From: Candidatus Gastranaerophilales bacterium
Lineage (GTDB): Bacteria; Cyanobacteriota; Vampirovibrionia; Gastranaerophilales; Gastranaerophilaceae
DNA length: 64,000 nt
NCBI GenBank assembly: GCA_944326535.1
Contig: CALVEJ010000001.1
Span: 1-64,000 of the forward strand
Reading direction: 5' to 3'
The notes beneath the pieces were generated by a model, which did not search any database, was not told the DNA's origin, and saw nothing but the letters and a program-made list of their open reading frames with translations. Positions 35,187 through 44,047 of this stretch are shown here, piece by piece. Numbering within the stretch: the first letter of the stretch is position 1; each line of letters starts with the position of its first letter. The position numbers and the translations under genes are program-made.

Positions 35187-35915
35187 TTAATATGGTGTTT
35201 TGCGCTTTACGGCTCTCGCCAGCGCTCCGGGCGGGTGTATTCTGTCTCCTGCCGGAAGATCGCCGTATTTTTCTTTTATTCTTTGTATCAGATTCTTTTT
35301 TTCGGTATCCTTGTCAAAGAATAGTTTTGCATATACGCTTACACCGTCTTTGATAATTGGTTCTTGGGAGTCAGAAAAAATTTCTCCGTACTTCTTTAGA
35401 AAAGCACGATGTGCAATTGCATTCATCCCCAGAAAGTCTAACTCCTCCTGGACAGAACTTTCTCCGTCTTGGTCTTTTGCATGACCGGCTTCATGCAAAA
35501 TAGCTTCGCCGATTGCGAGAATTACAGCAAAATCATTTGTCCCTCTGTATCTTTCATTGATTGTTATAATGTTTTTTCCAAAATCATATTGGGCATGGAT
35601 GCCGGGTTCTGTTGTTTTGTCAAATATTATTCTTATATTCTTTTTTTTGATAAACTTCACTGCATCTGCACCGGATTTGTAAGGGACATTTACCCCTATA
35701 TTTTTCAGGTATTTTATATCATCAGTATCGAATTTGAGTTCATTGAGCTCTATAAGTGCATTTTCTATGGCACGATCGTTGAGCCACGGCATCATCTCCA
35801 AAAATTCTGCATTGTGAATAAGAGAAGCATGTGTATCCGGTGAAGATGTCTTTGTGTTTTTTCTAAGCGGTGATGCAATATTAGAAAATACCGAAGATAT
35901 TGGAGCTATAGACAT
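35187..35915 (-). CDS. Zincin-like metallopeptidase (HEXXH)
   Basis: 242-residue soluble protein. HEAGH at residues 141-145 is a HEXXH zinc motif, preceded by a short helix and the ITINERY strand; Glu157/158 in SVQEELD could be the third ligand. There is no signal peptide. The N-terminal 30 residues are Ser/Pro rich, and the protein ends in a basic tail. It starts only 2 bases after the stop of the quadruple-GntR gene, so the two are one operon. Regulator-protease pairs such as ImmR-ImmA act in derepression, but whether this is analogous is inference. Substrate unknown. Confidence 0.75.
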   Translation of the reverse strand: MSIAPISSVFSNIASPLRKNTKTSSPDTHASLIHNAEFLEMMPWLNDRAIENALIELNELKFDTDDIKYLKNIGVNVPYKSGADAVKFIKKKNIRIIFDKTTEPGIHAQYDFGKNIITINERYRGTNDFAVILAIGEAILHEAGHAKDQDGESSVQEELDFLGMNAIAHRAFLKKYGEIFSDSQEPIIKDGVSVYAKLFFDKDTEKKNLIQRIKEKYGDLPAGDRIHPPGALARAVKRKTPY

Positions 35916-35917
35916 TT

Positions 35918-37138
35918 TTAGTTACCATTGTCAATTGTATATTGCGGACTAACGGCAAGCCATCTGTATGATTCTGCACCTTCTGTTTCGGGAAGGTCAG
36001 AAACGAATGTTCCGCCGTATCTGCCTCTCAAAAAGCTTACATATCCTTGTTTTGAGAGGTTTTGGAGTGCTTTTCTTATGGTGTTGCTTGAAACGTCAAA
36101 TTGTTCGGAAAGCGCTTCCATTGAAGGAAGTTTGTCTCCTATTTCATAATTCTGTGCAATATAATTTCTTATCAGATTTTCAATTTTTTGATAACTGTAA
36201 AAAGCCGCCTCATCCGCTTTTGCAAAAATTGAAGATGTAATTATTGAAACCTCATTTGTCGGCTGCAGGACATTTTCTCCTGGAATTTTCATTACCGTTG
36301 TTCCGTAACGTCCTCTTCTGACAAGAAGTGTTCCATCGTCAACCAGCCCTTTTAGTGCATCGTGGACTGTTTTTATGCTTACTTTCAAAATTTCCGAAAG
36401 TTCCATATGAGGAGGCATCTTGTCTCCGACTTTCAAATTATTTTTGATATATTCTTTCAAATCTTTTTCGACCTGTTCAACCAGTGTTTCTGAACTGAGG
36501 TCGCTTGAGCTCGTCAGAGCGTTTTCTTCTTGAGACAAAGAGGGGATTTTTTTCAATGTCCAGTTTGACTCGTTAGAACGAAAAGCTTTTGCTTCAATAA
36601 TTCCCTGCGATCCGAGAAAATCAAGTGCCAGTCTTGTGGTGTTGGTTGAATTCCCGATTATTGAAGAGAGTGCTCTGGCGGAAGGCAGAGGTTCATTGAT
36701 TTTTATTTTGTTGTCGAGTATGTATTTCTTTATCTGAGCAATTACTTTTTCTCTTTTTGATGATGCTTTTCTGATGATCGGGTTTGATGAATTTGTACTT
36801 CTGATGATTGTGCCTATACGTTGTTTTGACTCAAGCAAACCTGTATCTTCAACAAAGCGGATTGCGTTTTGAACTGTTCCTACACTGACACCAAGATAAT
36901 AAGCCAGATCTGCTTTTTTGGGCAGCAGAGTGTTTTCTTCAATTTTTCCTTTTTTTACACCGGAGGTAATCCAGTCTGTAAGCCATCTTTTTATTACAGA
37001 GTCTTTTGATTCAAACGAGTTTTTAAAGTTTGGAATATCTTTTGGAAGTTCTGAAATTTCTATTCGTTTAAGTTCATTTTTTTCTATTTTTTCATATGAT
37101 TCTTTTATATTTTTTGATGCAGTTTCACTTTTTTGCAT
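35918..37138 (-). CDS. Quadruple GntR-type winged-helix protein
   Basis: 406-residue protein with four GntR-like winged helices in series: about 47-113, 128-196, 219-284 and 313-382. Each shows the LP-x(5)-L-x(10)-TV/TI-x-x-AL recognition pattern, and the third and fourth share RRGRYGT and RGRYGG wings. No effector-binding domain (FadR, UTRA, aminotransferase) is present. The start is taken at ATG 37138 (AGGA just upstream); an in-frame TTG at 37156 is less likely. Such a multi-wing array could bind a long composite operator. It is the first gene of the pair with the zincin-like gene. Confidence 0.8.
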   Translation of the reverse strand: MQKSETASKNIKESYEKIEKNELKRIEISELPKDIPNFKNSFESKDSVIKRWLTDWITSGVKKGKIEENTLLPKKADLAYYLGVSVGTVQNAIRFVEDTGLLESKQRIGTIIRSTNSSNPIIRKASSKREKVIAQIKKYILDNKIKINEPLPSARALSSIIGNSTNTTRLALDFLGSQGIIEAKAFRSNESNWTLKKIPSLSQEENALTSSSDLSSETLVEQVEKDLKEYIKNNLKVGDKMPPHMELSEILKVSIKTVHDALKGLVDDGTLLVRRGRYGTTVMKIPGENVLQPTNEVSIITSSIFAKADEAAFYSYQKIENLIRNYIAQNYEIGDKLPSMEALSEQFDVSSNTIRKALQNLSKQGYVSFLRGRYGGTFVSDLPETEGAESYRWLAVSPQYTIDNGN

Positions 37139-37167
37139 ATTTCCTAAGACCTCCAAGTGTATGTTTC

Positions 37168-37196
37168 ATTATATCATAACAATAAATAAACAACAA
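37168..37196 (-). promoter_or_regulatory. Promoter of the GntR-zincin operon
   Basis: On the minus strand: TTGTTG (37196-37191), 17-base spacer, perfect TATAAT (37173-37168) with an extended TG. Nearby, TTGTATAAA (37218-37226) and TTTATACAA (37244-37252) form a 9-bp inverted repeat that could be an operator. Confidence 0.65.
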
Positions 37197-37244
37197 TGAT
37201 TTTTTTGCTATTTACTTTTGTATAAATAAATAAAAATTTACACT

Positions 37245-37901
37245 TTATACAATAAGACGAAATACATCATCCAGCGGTTTTTTGGATTTTTGAGAATTGC
37301 TGTCGCAGCTGTCAGGATATCCGACTGTCAGTAGTGTAACGACACGGTCATCTTCCTTTAACCCCAATATTTTTCGAAAGTCATCCGATGCAACAAGAGG
37401 GGCACACATCCAGCAGGTTCCCAGTCCCAGTGCATGTGCACACAAAGACATGTTTTCTATTGCCGCTCCCATACTCAAGATAGATGAGCGATTGTCGTAT
37501 TTTGAAAGCTGCTCTTTTGACATTCCGTTTTTTTCGAGAATAGAAAGCAGCGTAGACACTCTTTTCTTTTCAACTACAGCAAAAACTACGGGTGCTTTGT
37601 TGAAAAACATTGAGTAGTATTTATAACCGTTGATTTTGTTTTGGTCCTCTTCATTGTGCAGATGTTCTTTTATTTCATCATATTTGTTGTTTACAGCCTG
37701 CGCCATTTGTTCTTTTATTGCGTTATCGTATATGGCAATAAATTCCCAGTTTTGTGTATTAGTCGCACAGGGTGCCAGCCTGCCGGCATCAGCTATCTTT
37801 TTTATAGCCTCAAGAGGGGGTATTTCGTTTGTATATTTTCTGATAGTTTTTCTTGTGTAAATCACATCAAAAAAATCACAGCCATTTGAATCAAAAACCA
37901 T
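37245..37901 (-). CDS. Nitroreductase-family protein
   Basis: FMN-dependent oxidoreductase-like protein of 218 residues. DFFDVIYTRKTIRKYT near the start and GAAIENMSLCAHALGLGTCWM in the middle are typical of the family; the FMN-binding Arg/Ser positions look intact. Reductant and substrate are unknown. AGGAG lies 8 bases before the ATG and is interleaved with the ribosome-binding site of the divergent vWA gene, whose start is 14 bases away. Confidence 0.88.
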   Translation of the reverse strand: MVFDSNGCDFFDVIYTRKTIRKYTNEIPPLEAIKKIADAGRLAPCATNTQNWEFIAIYDNAIKEQMAQAVNNKYDEIKEHLHNEEDQNKINGYKYYSMFFNKAPVVFAVVEKKRVSTLLSILEKNGMSKEQLSKYDNRSSILSMGAAIENMSLCAHALGLGTCWMCAPLVASDDFRKILGLKEDDRVVTLLTVGYPDSCDSNSQKSKKPLDDVFRLIV

Positions 37902-37915
37902 GCGGAGAACTCCTA

Positions 37916-38659
37916 ATGTCTAAATTTGTGCAAAGAAAACTATTGTTTGTTTTTATATTAATAATTTTTTCCGGTCTTGTAAATACCTGTTTTTCCAGAA
38001 ACCTGCCGATAGACGGAGCAAAAGAGTGTTATGTACAAAAAGAGAACAAAGAGGATTTTGTTTTGTTTATTGTTGATTTTTCAAATAGTATGACCGAAAA
38101 ACTTCACGGCACAAAAAAGATAAACATGGTTCTTGATACAATGCAGGAACTCTTGCCGAAGCTGCCGGATAATATGAGAGTGGGACTGCGTGTCTATGGT
38201 CATAAAAACAGTCTTTTGATGCCCGGGAGCGGCTGCAGGGCAAGTTCTCTGATTGTTCCTATGACAAAAGGTTCGTCAGCTGCAATTCAAGGGGCATTGT
38301 TTTCTTTAAAGCCGACAGGTCTTACACCTATAACCTACTCTCTTAAACAGGCAGTGAATTGTGATTTTGCGGGAGTTCCGGGTAAAAAGAGGATAATTCT
38401 TCTTACGGACGGCGGTGAAAACTGTGATGAAAGCCCGTGCGACTATGTTATGGAACTTCAAAAAACTCGTCGGGATATTTATATTGATGTAATTGCTTTC
38501 AATATATATGATCAAGAAGCCAATAATCAGTTAAAATGTACGGCTCTTGTGACAAACGGCAAATTTTACAGTGCGAATACGGCTGCGGAACTGATGAAAA
38601 GTCTTTCAAATTCTTTGAATATTTCAAAGGATGTTCAGGGGGTTATTATTACTCATTAA
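37916..38659 (+). CDS. Secreted von Willebrand factor A domain protein
   Basis: 247-residue exported protein. The start at 37916 (MSKFVQRKLLF) has GGAG 9 bases upstream and gives a signal peptide to about residue 27; longer in-frame starts run into the divergent gene. The vWA domain spans about 45-240 with the MIDAS motif DFSNS (from Asp54) and LTDGGEN as the conserved Asp site. Four or more Cys suggest disulfides. It may bind a protein or metal-dependent ligand in the periplasm. Its stop overlaps that of the convergent rnhB by 4 bases. Confidence 0.85.
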   Translation: MSKFVQRKLLFVFILIIFSGLVNTCFSRNLPIDGAKECYVQKENKEDFVLFIVDFSNSMTEKLHGTKKINMVLDTMQELLPKLPDNMRVGLRVYGHKNSLLMPGSGCRASSLIVPMTKGSSAAIQGALFSLKPTGLTPITYSLKQAVNCDFAGVPGKKRIILLTDGGENCDESPCDYVMELQKTRRDIYIDVIAFNIYDQEANNQLKCTALVTNGKFYSANTAAELMKSLSNSLNISKDVQGVIITH

Positions 38660-39387
38660 AACAGTGAAAGCTGATTGTCATTCGCTTTTGAAGTTTTTTG
38701 TTTTTTTTCGATGGGATTTGTAGTTTCGAGAATGTTTCTCAAAAATTTTGCTCTGTGCAAGTCTGTTGCACCGTAAGTTTTTATGGCGGCTATATGTTCT
38801 GCGCTGAGATAGCCTTTGTTCTTGTCCCAGCGGTACTGTGGATATTTGTTTGATAACTCTTCCATGAGCCTGTCTCTGCTGACTTTTGCAAGAATACTTG
38901 CTGCTGCAATGGCGGCTGATTTTGAATCTCCTTTAACAACTGTTGTCTGCGGACAGGAAAAGTTTTTTATTAATCTGTTTCCGTCTACAAGAATTTTTGC
39001 CTTTTTTCCGTTAATCTTTTTTATAATCGACTCACAGGATCTTTTCATGCAATCCAGAGATGTATTCAGTATGTTCATTTTGTCAATTTGTGCAACACTG
39101 CCCTCTTGAACGGAGCAGATACATTTTCCCTCTTTTTCAAGCGATTTTATTTGTTCAAAAAGCTCTTCTCTTTTCTTTTCGGTTAATTGTTTTGAGTCGT
39201 TAAGCACGGACAGTTTTTCAATAATCTCATTATCAATATCTGATACAAAGCAGACAGCTGCGGCAAAAACAGGACCGGCGCCCGGTCCTCTTCCCGCTTC
39301 ATCCGTACCTATCAGAAATTCAAAGTCTTTTTTATTTGTACGGTCGAATTCAAAAAGTTCGTGTATTTTTGATTCCGCTTTATTCAT
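38656..39387 (-). CDS. rnhB: Ribonuclease HII
   Basis: Removes ribonucleotides from RNA-DNA hybrids. It has 243 residues; the catalytic DEAGRGP motif (with GAGP for the commoner LAGP), LVDGN and the KSAAIAAASILAKVSRD stretch are intact. A C-terminal QLSLF motif resembles a clamp-binding peptide and is typical. It overlaps rbgA by 8 bases, so it is translationally coupled. Confidence 0.96.
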   Translation of the reverse strand: MNKAESKIHELFEFDRTNKKDFEFLIGTDEAGRGPGAGPVFAAAVCFVSDIDNEIIEKLSVLNDSKQLTEKKREELFEQIKSLEKEGKCICSVQEGSVAQIDKMNILNTSLDCMKRSCESIIKKINGKKAKILVDGNRLIKNFSCPQTTVVKGDSKSAAIAAASILAKVSRDRLMEELSNKYPQYRWDKNKGYLSAEHIAAIKTYGATDLHRAKFLRNILETTNPIEKKQKTSKANDNQLSLF

Positions 39388-40228
39388 CTTGTTTGTCCAA
39401 ACTGTCCAGTGTGAATTTGCCTATACGACCCGCCCTGAAATCAGTTAAAATCATCACTGCTGTGCGGGATATATCCGGTTCCCCGTTTTTCACAATCCAG
39501 TTTCTGCTTTTTGCAATTGTGTCTAAAGAAGCTTCGTCAGTGAGTTTGTAGTATTCGCTCAACTGCCGGGGATATTTTCTTTTCAAAATTTCAAGCAGTT
39601 CTGCTGCAACCTCTTCATTTTCGTATGCATTTTCGCTGACAGAATTAACCATTGCAAGTTTACCTGCTTTTGTCTGATCGTCTTGTTTCAGCGGAATTAT
39701 TCCGGGCGTATCAAGAAGATCTATCTTTGGATTTACTCTTACCCACTGCTGCTGCCTTGTTACACCTGCTTTTGCGCCGACTTTCGTTTTTCCTTTTTTT
39801 ATCAGTTTATTGATAATACTGGATTTGCCGACATTTGGCATACCGACAACAATAACTCTTGCCGGTCTGGGCAGAAGCCCTTTTTCAACAAGTTTGTCTA
39901 TTTTGGGCTTTGCAAGTTCTATTACCCTGTTTACGATTACAGATATATCATCATTTTTTGAAGCGCATGAGGCTATCACGGGAAAACCGGTACTCTCTGC
40001 AATTATTTTTTTCCACTCTTTTGTCTCATTTTCATCCGCAAGATCTGCCTTGTTCAGAATGATAAGTCTGGGCTTTTCTCCGAGAAGTTTTTTAATGTCG
40101 GGATATATAGAGCTTTGCGGGATTCTTGCATCCAAAACTTCAATGACAACATCAACAAGGTTTAAAAGTTCCTTGAGTTTCTTTTCTGCTTTTGCAATAT
40201 GTCCGGGATACCAGTGGATGTGAGCCAT
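39380..40228 (-). CDS. rbgA: Ribosome biogenesis GTPase A
   Basis: Circularly permuted GTPase (YlqF) needed for late 50S assembly. The G4 NKAD comes before G1 GMPNVGKSS and G3 DTPG, as expected. The ATG at 40228 (MAHIHWYPGHIAKAEK) is chosen because AAAGGAG lies 6 bases before it; an upstream in-frame start at 40249 would overlap lepA. 282 residues. Middle gene of lepA-rbgA-rnhB, all linked to translation or nucleic acid maintenance. Confidence 0.96.
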   Translation of the reverse strand: MAHIHWYPGHIAKAEKKLKELLNLVDVVIEVLDARIPQSSIYPDIKKLLGEKPRLIILNKADLADENETKEWKKIIAESTGFPVIASCASKNDDISVIVNRVIELAKPKIDKLVEKGLLPRPARVIVVGMPNVGKSSIINKLIKKGKTKVGAKAGVTRQQQWVRVNPKIDLLDTPGIIPLKQDDQTKAGKLAMVNSVSENAYENEEVAAELLEILKRKYPRQLSEYYKLTDEASLDTIAKSRNWIVKNGEPDISRTAVMILTDFRAGRIGKFTLDSLDKQDE

Positions 40229-40238
40229 ATCTGCTCCT

Positions 40239-42050
40239 TTATTCTTCACTGAGGCTCAAAACAGCCATGAATGCTTCTTGCGGAACTTCTACTTTTCCGA
40301 CCGCTTTCATACGTTTTTTGCCTCGTTTTTGTTTTTCAAGAAGTTTTCTTTTTCTTGAAATATCACCGCCGTAGCATTTGTCCAGAACGCTTTTTCTGAG
40401 AGCTTTTATGTTGGTTCTGGCGATAATTCTTCCTCCGACGGCTGCCTGAATAGGTACTTCAAACATTTGTCTCGGGATAATATCTTTGAGTTTTGCAGTG
40501 AGTTTTTGTCCGACGTAAAATGCATTGTCTTTGTGTACAATCGCACTAAGTGCATCAACAACTTCTCCCGCAAGCATTACATCGAGTTTAACCAGATCGG
40601 AACGTTTGTATTCTTTGAACTCATAGTCCATACTTGCATAGCCTTTTGTTCTTGATTTTAATTGGTCATAAAAATCAACGATAACCTCGCTCAAAGGCAT
40701 TTCATATTCCAAATCCACACGCACTTTGTCAATGTAGTGCATGTTGATGAAAATACCCCGTTTTGACTGGCATAAATCCATAAGCGTTCCGACGTATTCG
40801 TTTGGTGTAATGATGTTTACTTTTACATACGGCTCTTCTATAAATTCTCTATACTGCGGATCCGGAAGATTTGCCGGATTGTCTATTTCAACTACGGTGC
40901 CGTCTGTTTTGTGTACTTTGTATACTACAGAAGGCGCTGTCGTTACAAGAGAGAGGTCATACTCTCTTTCCAGTCTTTCCTGGGCAATTTCCATATGAAG
41001 CATTCCCAAAAATCCGCACCTGAAACCGAATCCCAATGCAGATGATGTTTCCGGTTCAAATGTGATAGACGAGTCATTGAGCTTTAATTTTTCTAAAGAT
41101 TCTTTTAAGTCTTGATAGTCTTCATTGTCTACGGGGTACAAGCCTGAAAAAACTACAGGAAGGGCTTCTTTGTATCCTGGCAGAGGCTCTTGCGCAGGTT
41201 TGTCGAAATGAGTTACCGTGTCGCCGACAAATCTTGTCAGTTCCTTAATGGAACATGCCATGTATCCGACATCGCCTGTATTGAGTTCTTGTACGGGTAC
41301 TCTGTTTGGATTAAGATATCCGAGCTCTACAACTTCGTATTTGTTGCCGGATGCCATGAATTTTATGGAGTCGCCGACTTTTATATTTCCGTCCACTATT
41401 TTAAAAAAGCATAATGTACCCAGGTACGGATCATAAGCGCTGTCAAAAACCAGTGCACGAAGCGGTTTGTCTGAAGTATCTTTTGGAGCCGGCACATATT
41501 TTACTATTGCTTCAAGTATTTCTTCAATTCCTATTCCGGCTTTTGCGCTTGCCGGAATTGCGTGTTCGGAATCAATGCCGAGTATTTCTTCAATTTCTTC
41601 TTTTACTCTGTCAACATCAGCAGAAGGAAGGTCTATTTTGTTGATAACGGGAATTATTTCAAGGTTTTGATCTATTGCAAGATATGCATTGGCAAGAGTC
41701 TGTGCTTCAACCCCCTGTGTTGAATCAACTATAAGTAATGCTCCTTCGCACGCAGCCAGCGAACGTGACACTTCATAAGAAAAATCTACGTGTCCGGGGG
41801 TATCAATCAGATTGAGTTCATATTCCTGACCGTCTTTTGCCTTATATTTCATTCTTGCTGCATTAAGCTTGATTGTGATACCTCGTTCACGCTCAATATC
41901 CATTGAATCCAAGAGCTGATTTTGCATATCACGCTGAGCCACAGTTCCCGTATATTCCAAAAGTCGGTCGGCAAGCGTTGATTTGCCGTGGTCGATGTGT
42001 GCAATAATGCAAAAATTTCTTACTTTATCAATGTTTCTCTTACTGCTCAT
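40239..42050 (-). CDS. lepA: Elongation factor 4 (LepA)
   Basis: Translational GTPase of 603 residues, full length. G1 [11 protein letters not shown]2 RGITIK, G3 DTPGHVDF and G4 NKIDLPSA are intact, and the LepA-specific C-terminal domain is complete. First gene of the leftward lepA-rbgA-rnhB operon; no strong ribosome-binding site is seen. Confidence 0.98.
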   Translation of the reverse strand: MSSKRNIDKVRNFCIIAHIDHGKSTLADRLLEYTGTVAQRDMQNQLLDSMDIERERGITIKLNAARMKYKAKDGQEYELNLIDTPGHVDFSYEVSRSLAACEGALLIVDSTQGVEAQTLANAYLAIDQNLEIIPVINKIDLPSADVDRVKEEIEEILGIDSEHAIPASAKAGIGIEEILEAIVKYVPAPKDTSDKPLRALVFDSAYDPYLGTLCFFKIVDGNIKVGDSIKFMASGNKYEVVELGYLNPNRVPVQELNTGDVGYMACSIKELTRFVGDTVTHFDKPAQEPLPGYKEALPVVFSGLYPVDNEDYQDLKESLEKLKLNDSSITFEPETSSALGFGFRCGFLGMLHMEIAQERLEREYDLSLVTTAPSVVYKVHKTDGTVVEIDNPANLPDPQYREFIEEPYVKVNIITPNEYVGTLMDLCQSKRGIFINMHYIDKVRVDLEYEMPLSEVIVDFYDQLKSRTKGYASMDYEFKEYKRSDLVKLDVMLAGEVVDALSAIVHKDNAFYVGQKLTAKLKDIIPRQMFEVPIQAAVGGRIIARTNIKALRKSVLDKCYGGDISRKRKLLEKQKRGKKRMKAVGKVEVPQEAFMAVLSLSEE

Positions 42051-42092
42051 AGAGTAAGTATAAGCGAAAAATTTGATTTTGTAAAAATGATG

Positions 42093-42740
42093 CTATTTTA
42101 CAATTTCTTCTAAAAGCTCATTGCATGATGAGACAACAACAGATGCATTGTGGGCAAGAAGAAAATCAGTATCTTTGTATCCCCAGTTTACACTTATGCA
42201 GTCAATGCCTGCATTTTTTGCAGTTTGAATATCGACTTCGGAATCTCCGATATAGACACATTCTTCGGGTTTTGCGCAAAAGTATTTCATTACTGCAAGA
42301 ACGCTGTCAGGTGCGGGCTTTTTTCTTATATTTGATGATTCGCCTGCAGCAGTGTCTACGAGGTTTGAAAAATAGTGGCTGCACAGTTCTTTTACTGCCG
42401 CATCAAATTTGTTTGAAACGACTGCGATATGTATTTTTCTGTTTTTTAATTCTTCAAGCATTTCCAAAACACCGTCAAAGGGGCGTGTTTTGTTGTACAT
42501 ATTTTCTTTGTAATGACTTTTGAAAGTTTCAAGGCATTGTCTAAAATCAGGATTTTCCGCTCCCAGCGGCATTGCTCTTTCAATAAGTTTGTATACACCG
42601 TTGCCGACGTATTCACGTACTTGTTCAATTGTGCATTTTGAATAGTTGAATTTTTCAAGAGCATAATTTGTACTGTCGGTTAAGTCTTCAAGCGTGTATA
42701 GCAAAGTTCCGTCTAAATCAAATATTGCCGTTGTTTTCAT
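42093..42740 (-). CDS. gph: HAD-family phosphoglycolate phosphatase-like
   Basis: 215-residue haloacid dehalogenase superfamily phosphatase. FDLDGTLLYT carries the nucleophile Asp, VVSNK the Ser/Thr motif, KPAPDS the Lys and GDSEVDIQTAKNAG the acidic pair. The cap domain is helical. It resembles Gph/PGPase; the physiological substrate may be phosphoglycolate or another phosphate. Follows the LuxR-type gene by 4 bases. Confidence 0.88.
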   Translation of the reverse strand: MKTTAIFDLDGTLLYTLEDLTDSTNYALEKFNYSKCTIEQVREYVGNGVYKLIERAMPLGAENPDFRQCLETFKSHYKENMYNKTRPFDGVLEMLEELKNRKIHIAVVSNKFDAAVKELCSHYFSNLVDTAAGESSNIRKKPAPDSVLAVMKYFCAKPEECVYIGDSEVDIQTAKNAGIDCISVNWGYKDTDFLLAHNASVVVSSCNELLEEIVK

Positions 42741-42744
42741 AATA

Positions 42745-42945
42745 TTAAGTCCGATTTTCTTGTTTGTATTTTAGCAGTTTGTTTACAAGTTCAATTCTGC
42801 CTCTGACATTAAATAGTTTGTAAATCAACCACAATCTTTTTTTGATTGTATCCGGACTATACCCCATTTTTTCTGCAATTTCAATATTTGAAAGTCCCTT
42901 TTTTACACATTTTATTATTGTTTTTTGTTCCTCACTCAACTGCAT
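42745..42945 (-). CDS. Stand-alone LuxR-type HTH protein (66 aa)
   Basis: A bare LuxR/GerE DNA-binding domain of 66 residues with IVEK-type helix layout: LSNIEIAEKMGYSPDTIKKRL is the recognition core. No receiver or ligand domain is attached. It overlaps the upstream small Cys-rich gene by 14 bases and lies 4 bases before gph, so all three are in one leftward operon. Target unknown. Confidence 0.8.
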   Translation of the reverse strand: MQLSEEQKTIIKCVKKGLSNIEIAEKMGYSPDTIKKRLWLIYKLFNVRGRIELVNKLLKYKQENRT

Positions 42946-43150
42946 TTTTTCCCCTTGTTTCTCTTACTCTTTTCAAAAGCCCGTCGAATATATTAATTCT
43001 GCAAATATCAATATGACTGCAGTGTTTTGCTTTTTTGTCATAGCGGTATTTGCAAAGAGTGCATATCTCATTTTCAATCATTGAATCAATTGCAAAATGA
43101 AGCATGCCGAGTAATGTTTCTTTGTTGTAGATCTTTTTTGTGTAGTGCAT
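42932..43150 (-). CDS. Small protein with Cys/His zinc-like motif (72 aa)
   Basis: Unrecognised 72-residue protein with CTLCKYRYDKKAKHCSH and one more Cys (ICRI), a possible zinc-binding site. It is translationally coupled to the LuxR-type gene through a 14-base overlap. The two could form a two-part regulator, but that is inference. It resembles short phage- or plasmid-borne regulators in size. Confidence 0.6.
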   Translation of the reverse strand: MHYTKKIYNKETLLGMLHFAIDSMIENEICTLCKYRYDKKAKHCSHIDICRINIFDGLLKRVRETRGKNAVE

Positions 43151-43191
43151 GAAGTATATAACCCAATATTTTCCCGAAAATTATAAAGTAT

Positions 43192-43220
43192 TTGTATATA
43201 AAAATTTTTTGTGATATTAT
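43192..43220 (+). promoter_or_regulatory. Promoter of a very short transcript
   Basis: TTGTAT (43192-43197), a 17-base spacer, and TATTAT (43215-43220) with extended TG (43212-43213). The predicted start near 43227 lies only 15 bases before a strong terminator hairpin. Confidence 0.6.
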
Positions 43221-43225
43221 TATCA

Positions 43226-43271
43226 ACGAAGTATATATCTTGCCTGATCTCGGGGGTCAGGCATTTTTTTT
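43226..43271 (+). ncRNA. Possible 45-nt transcript
   Basis: No ORF. A good promoter (43192-43220) is followed directly by the GCCTGA/TCAGGC terminator. No plus-strand gene ends here, so the terminator needs another explanation. It may be a tiny regulatory RNA or a transcriptional insulator upstream of the CI-like gene. Confidence 0.4.
43242..43271 (+). terminator. Orphan intrinsic terminator
   Basis: Stem GCCTGA/TCAGGC (43242-43247 with 43257-43262, extended by a C-G pair) followed by eight T. It acts only on the plus strand. Confidence 0.88.
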
Positions 43272-43339
43272 AAATTAATTACCCCAAATTTTTATACATA
43301 ATTTTGTAACGAAATATATTTATGAGTATAAAATTTTGC

Positions 43340-43375
43340 TTTACATTTGTCAAGTAATGGTTTACAATTGTAAAC
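43340..43375 (+). promoter_or_regulatory. Promoter and palindromic operator of the CI-like gene
   Basis: TTTACA (43340-43345), 17-base spacer and TACAAT (43363-43368). A perfect 16-bp palindrome GTTTACAATTGTAAAC (43360-43375) covers the -10 element, and a half-like TTTACATTTGT lies over the -35. This is the layout of an autoregulated repressor. Confidence 0.75.
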
Positions 43376-43417
43376 AAGAGATAGTTAAAAATAATGCTGA
43401 ATTGGTAGAGAATATTT

Positions 43418-44047
43418 ATGAATTTGAAACAAGCTATTAAATTACTTACTGGAAAATTATCAAGAAGTATTTCTTATGCACAGGCTGCGCTTGCCTTGGA
43501 TGTCACAAGACAGTATGCAAGCCAGATAAAAGAAAAAGAGCTGTCGCAAAAGCAGATTGATGCTCTGGAATCATATTTTAATGTAAATCTGCAGGAAACT
43601 CCGATAATGCTGCTGGAAGACGACTGTGTGAATATTCCTGTAAAGGGTGAAGTTGTTGCCAGTATGGGCTACGGTGTTGTTGTTTACAACGAATGTCAAA
43701 CGGCTACTTATTCAATAAGCAAAAAACTGGTGGATGATCTTGGTATAAGCAGAAATCAAACAGAAATGATTTTTGCTCAGGGTGATAGCATGATGCCGAC
43801 AATAGAAGGCGGTGACAGTTTGCTTGTTGATCATACAAGAACGGAAATTTATGACGGCAAAATATATTGTATCAGGATGGATGGACAGCTTTATGTAAAA
43901 CGGCTGCAAAAAATTCCGCCAAATACTATAAGAGTTGTTTCTGATAATGAAAAATACAGAAGTTTTGAAATAGATTTTTCAAAAAATCAAGAGTTTGATT
44001 TTGATGTCATCGGTGAGGTCCGCTGGTGGGGCAGAGTTGCCAGATAA
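43418..44047 (+). CDS. CI/LexA-like transcriptional repressor (S24 domain)
   Basis: 209-residue repressor with an N-terminal HTH (about 1-60) and an S24-type C-terminal domain. Catalytic Ser124 is in GDSMMPTI and Lys161 in QLYVKRL. No Ala-Gly or Cys-Gly scissile pair is seen about 35 residues before the Ser (it reads VVASMGYGVV), so self-cleavage is doubtful; some phage repressors of this type are not cleaved. A perfect palindrome covers its -10 element. It may be a prophage relic or a stress regulator; no other phage gene is adjacent. Its stop adjoins that of the convergent gene. Confidence 0.85.
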   Translation: MNLKQAIKLLTGKLSRSISYAQAALALDVTRQYASQIKEKELSQKQIDALESYFNVNLQETPIMLLEDDCVNIPVKGEVVASMGYGVVVYNECQTATYSISKKLVDDLGISRNQTEMIFAQGDSMMPTIEGGDSLLVDHTRTEIYDGKIYCIRMDGQLYVKRLQKIPPNTIRVVSDNEKYRSFEIDFSKNQEFDFDVIGEVRWWGRVAR

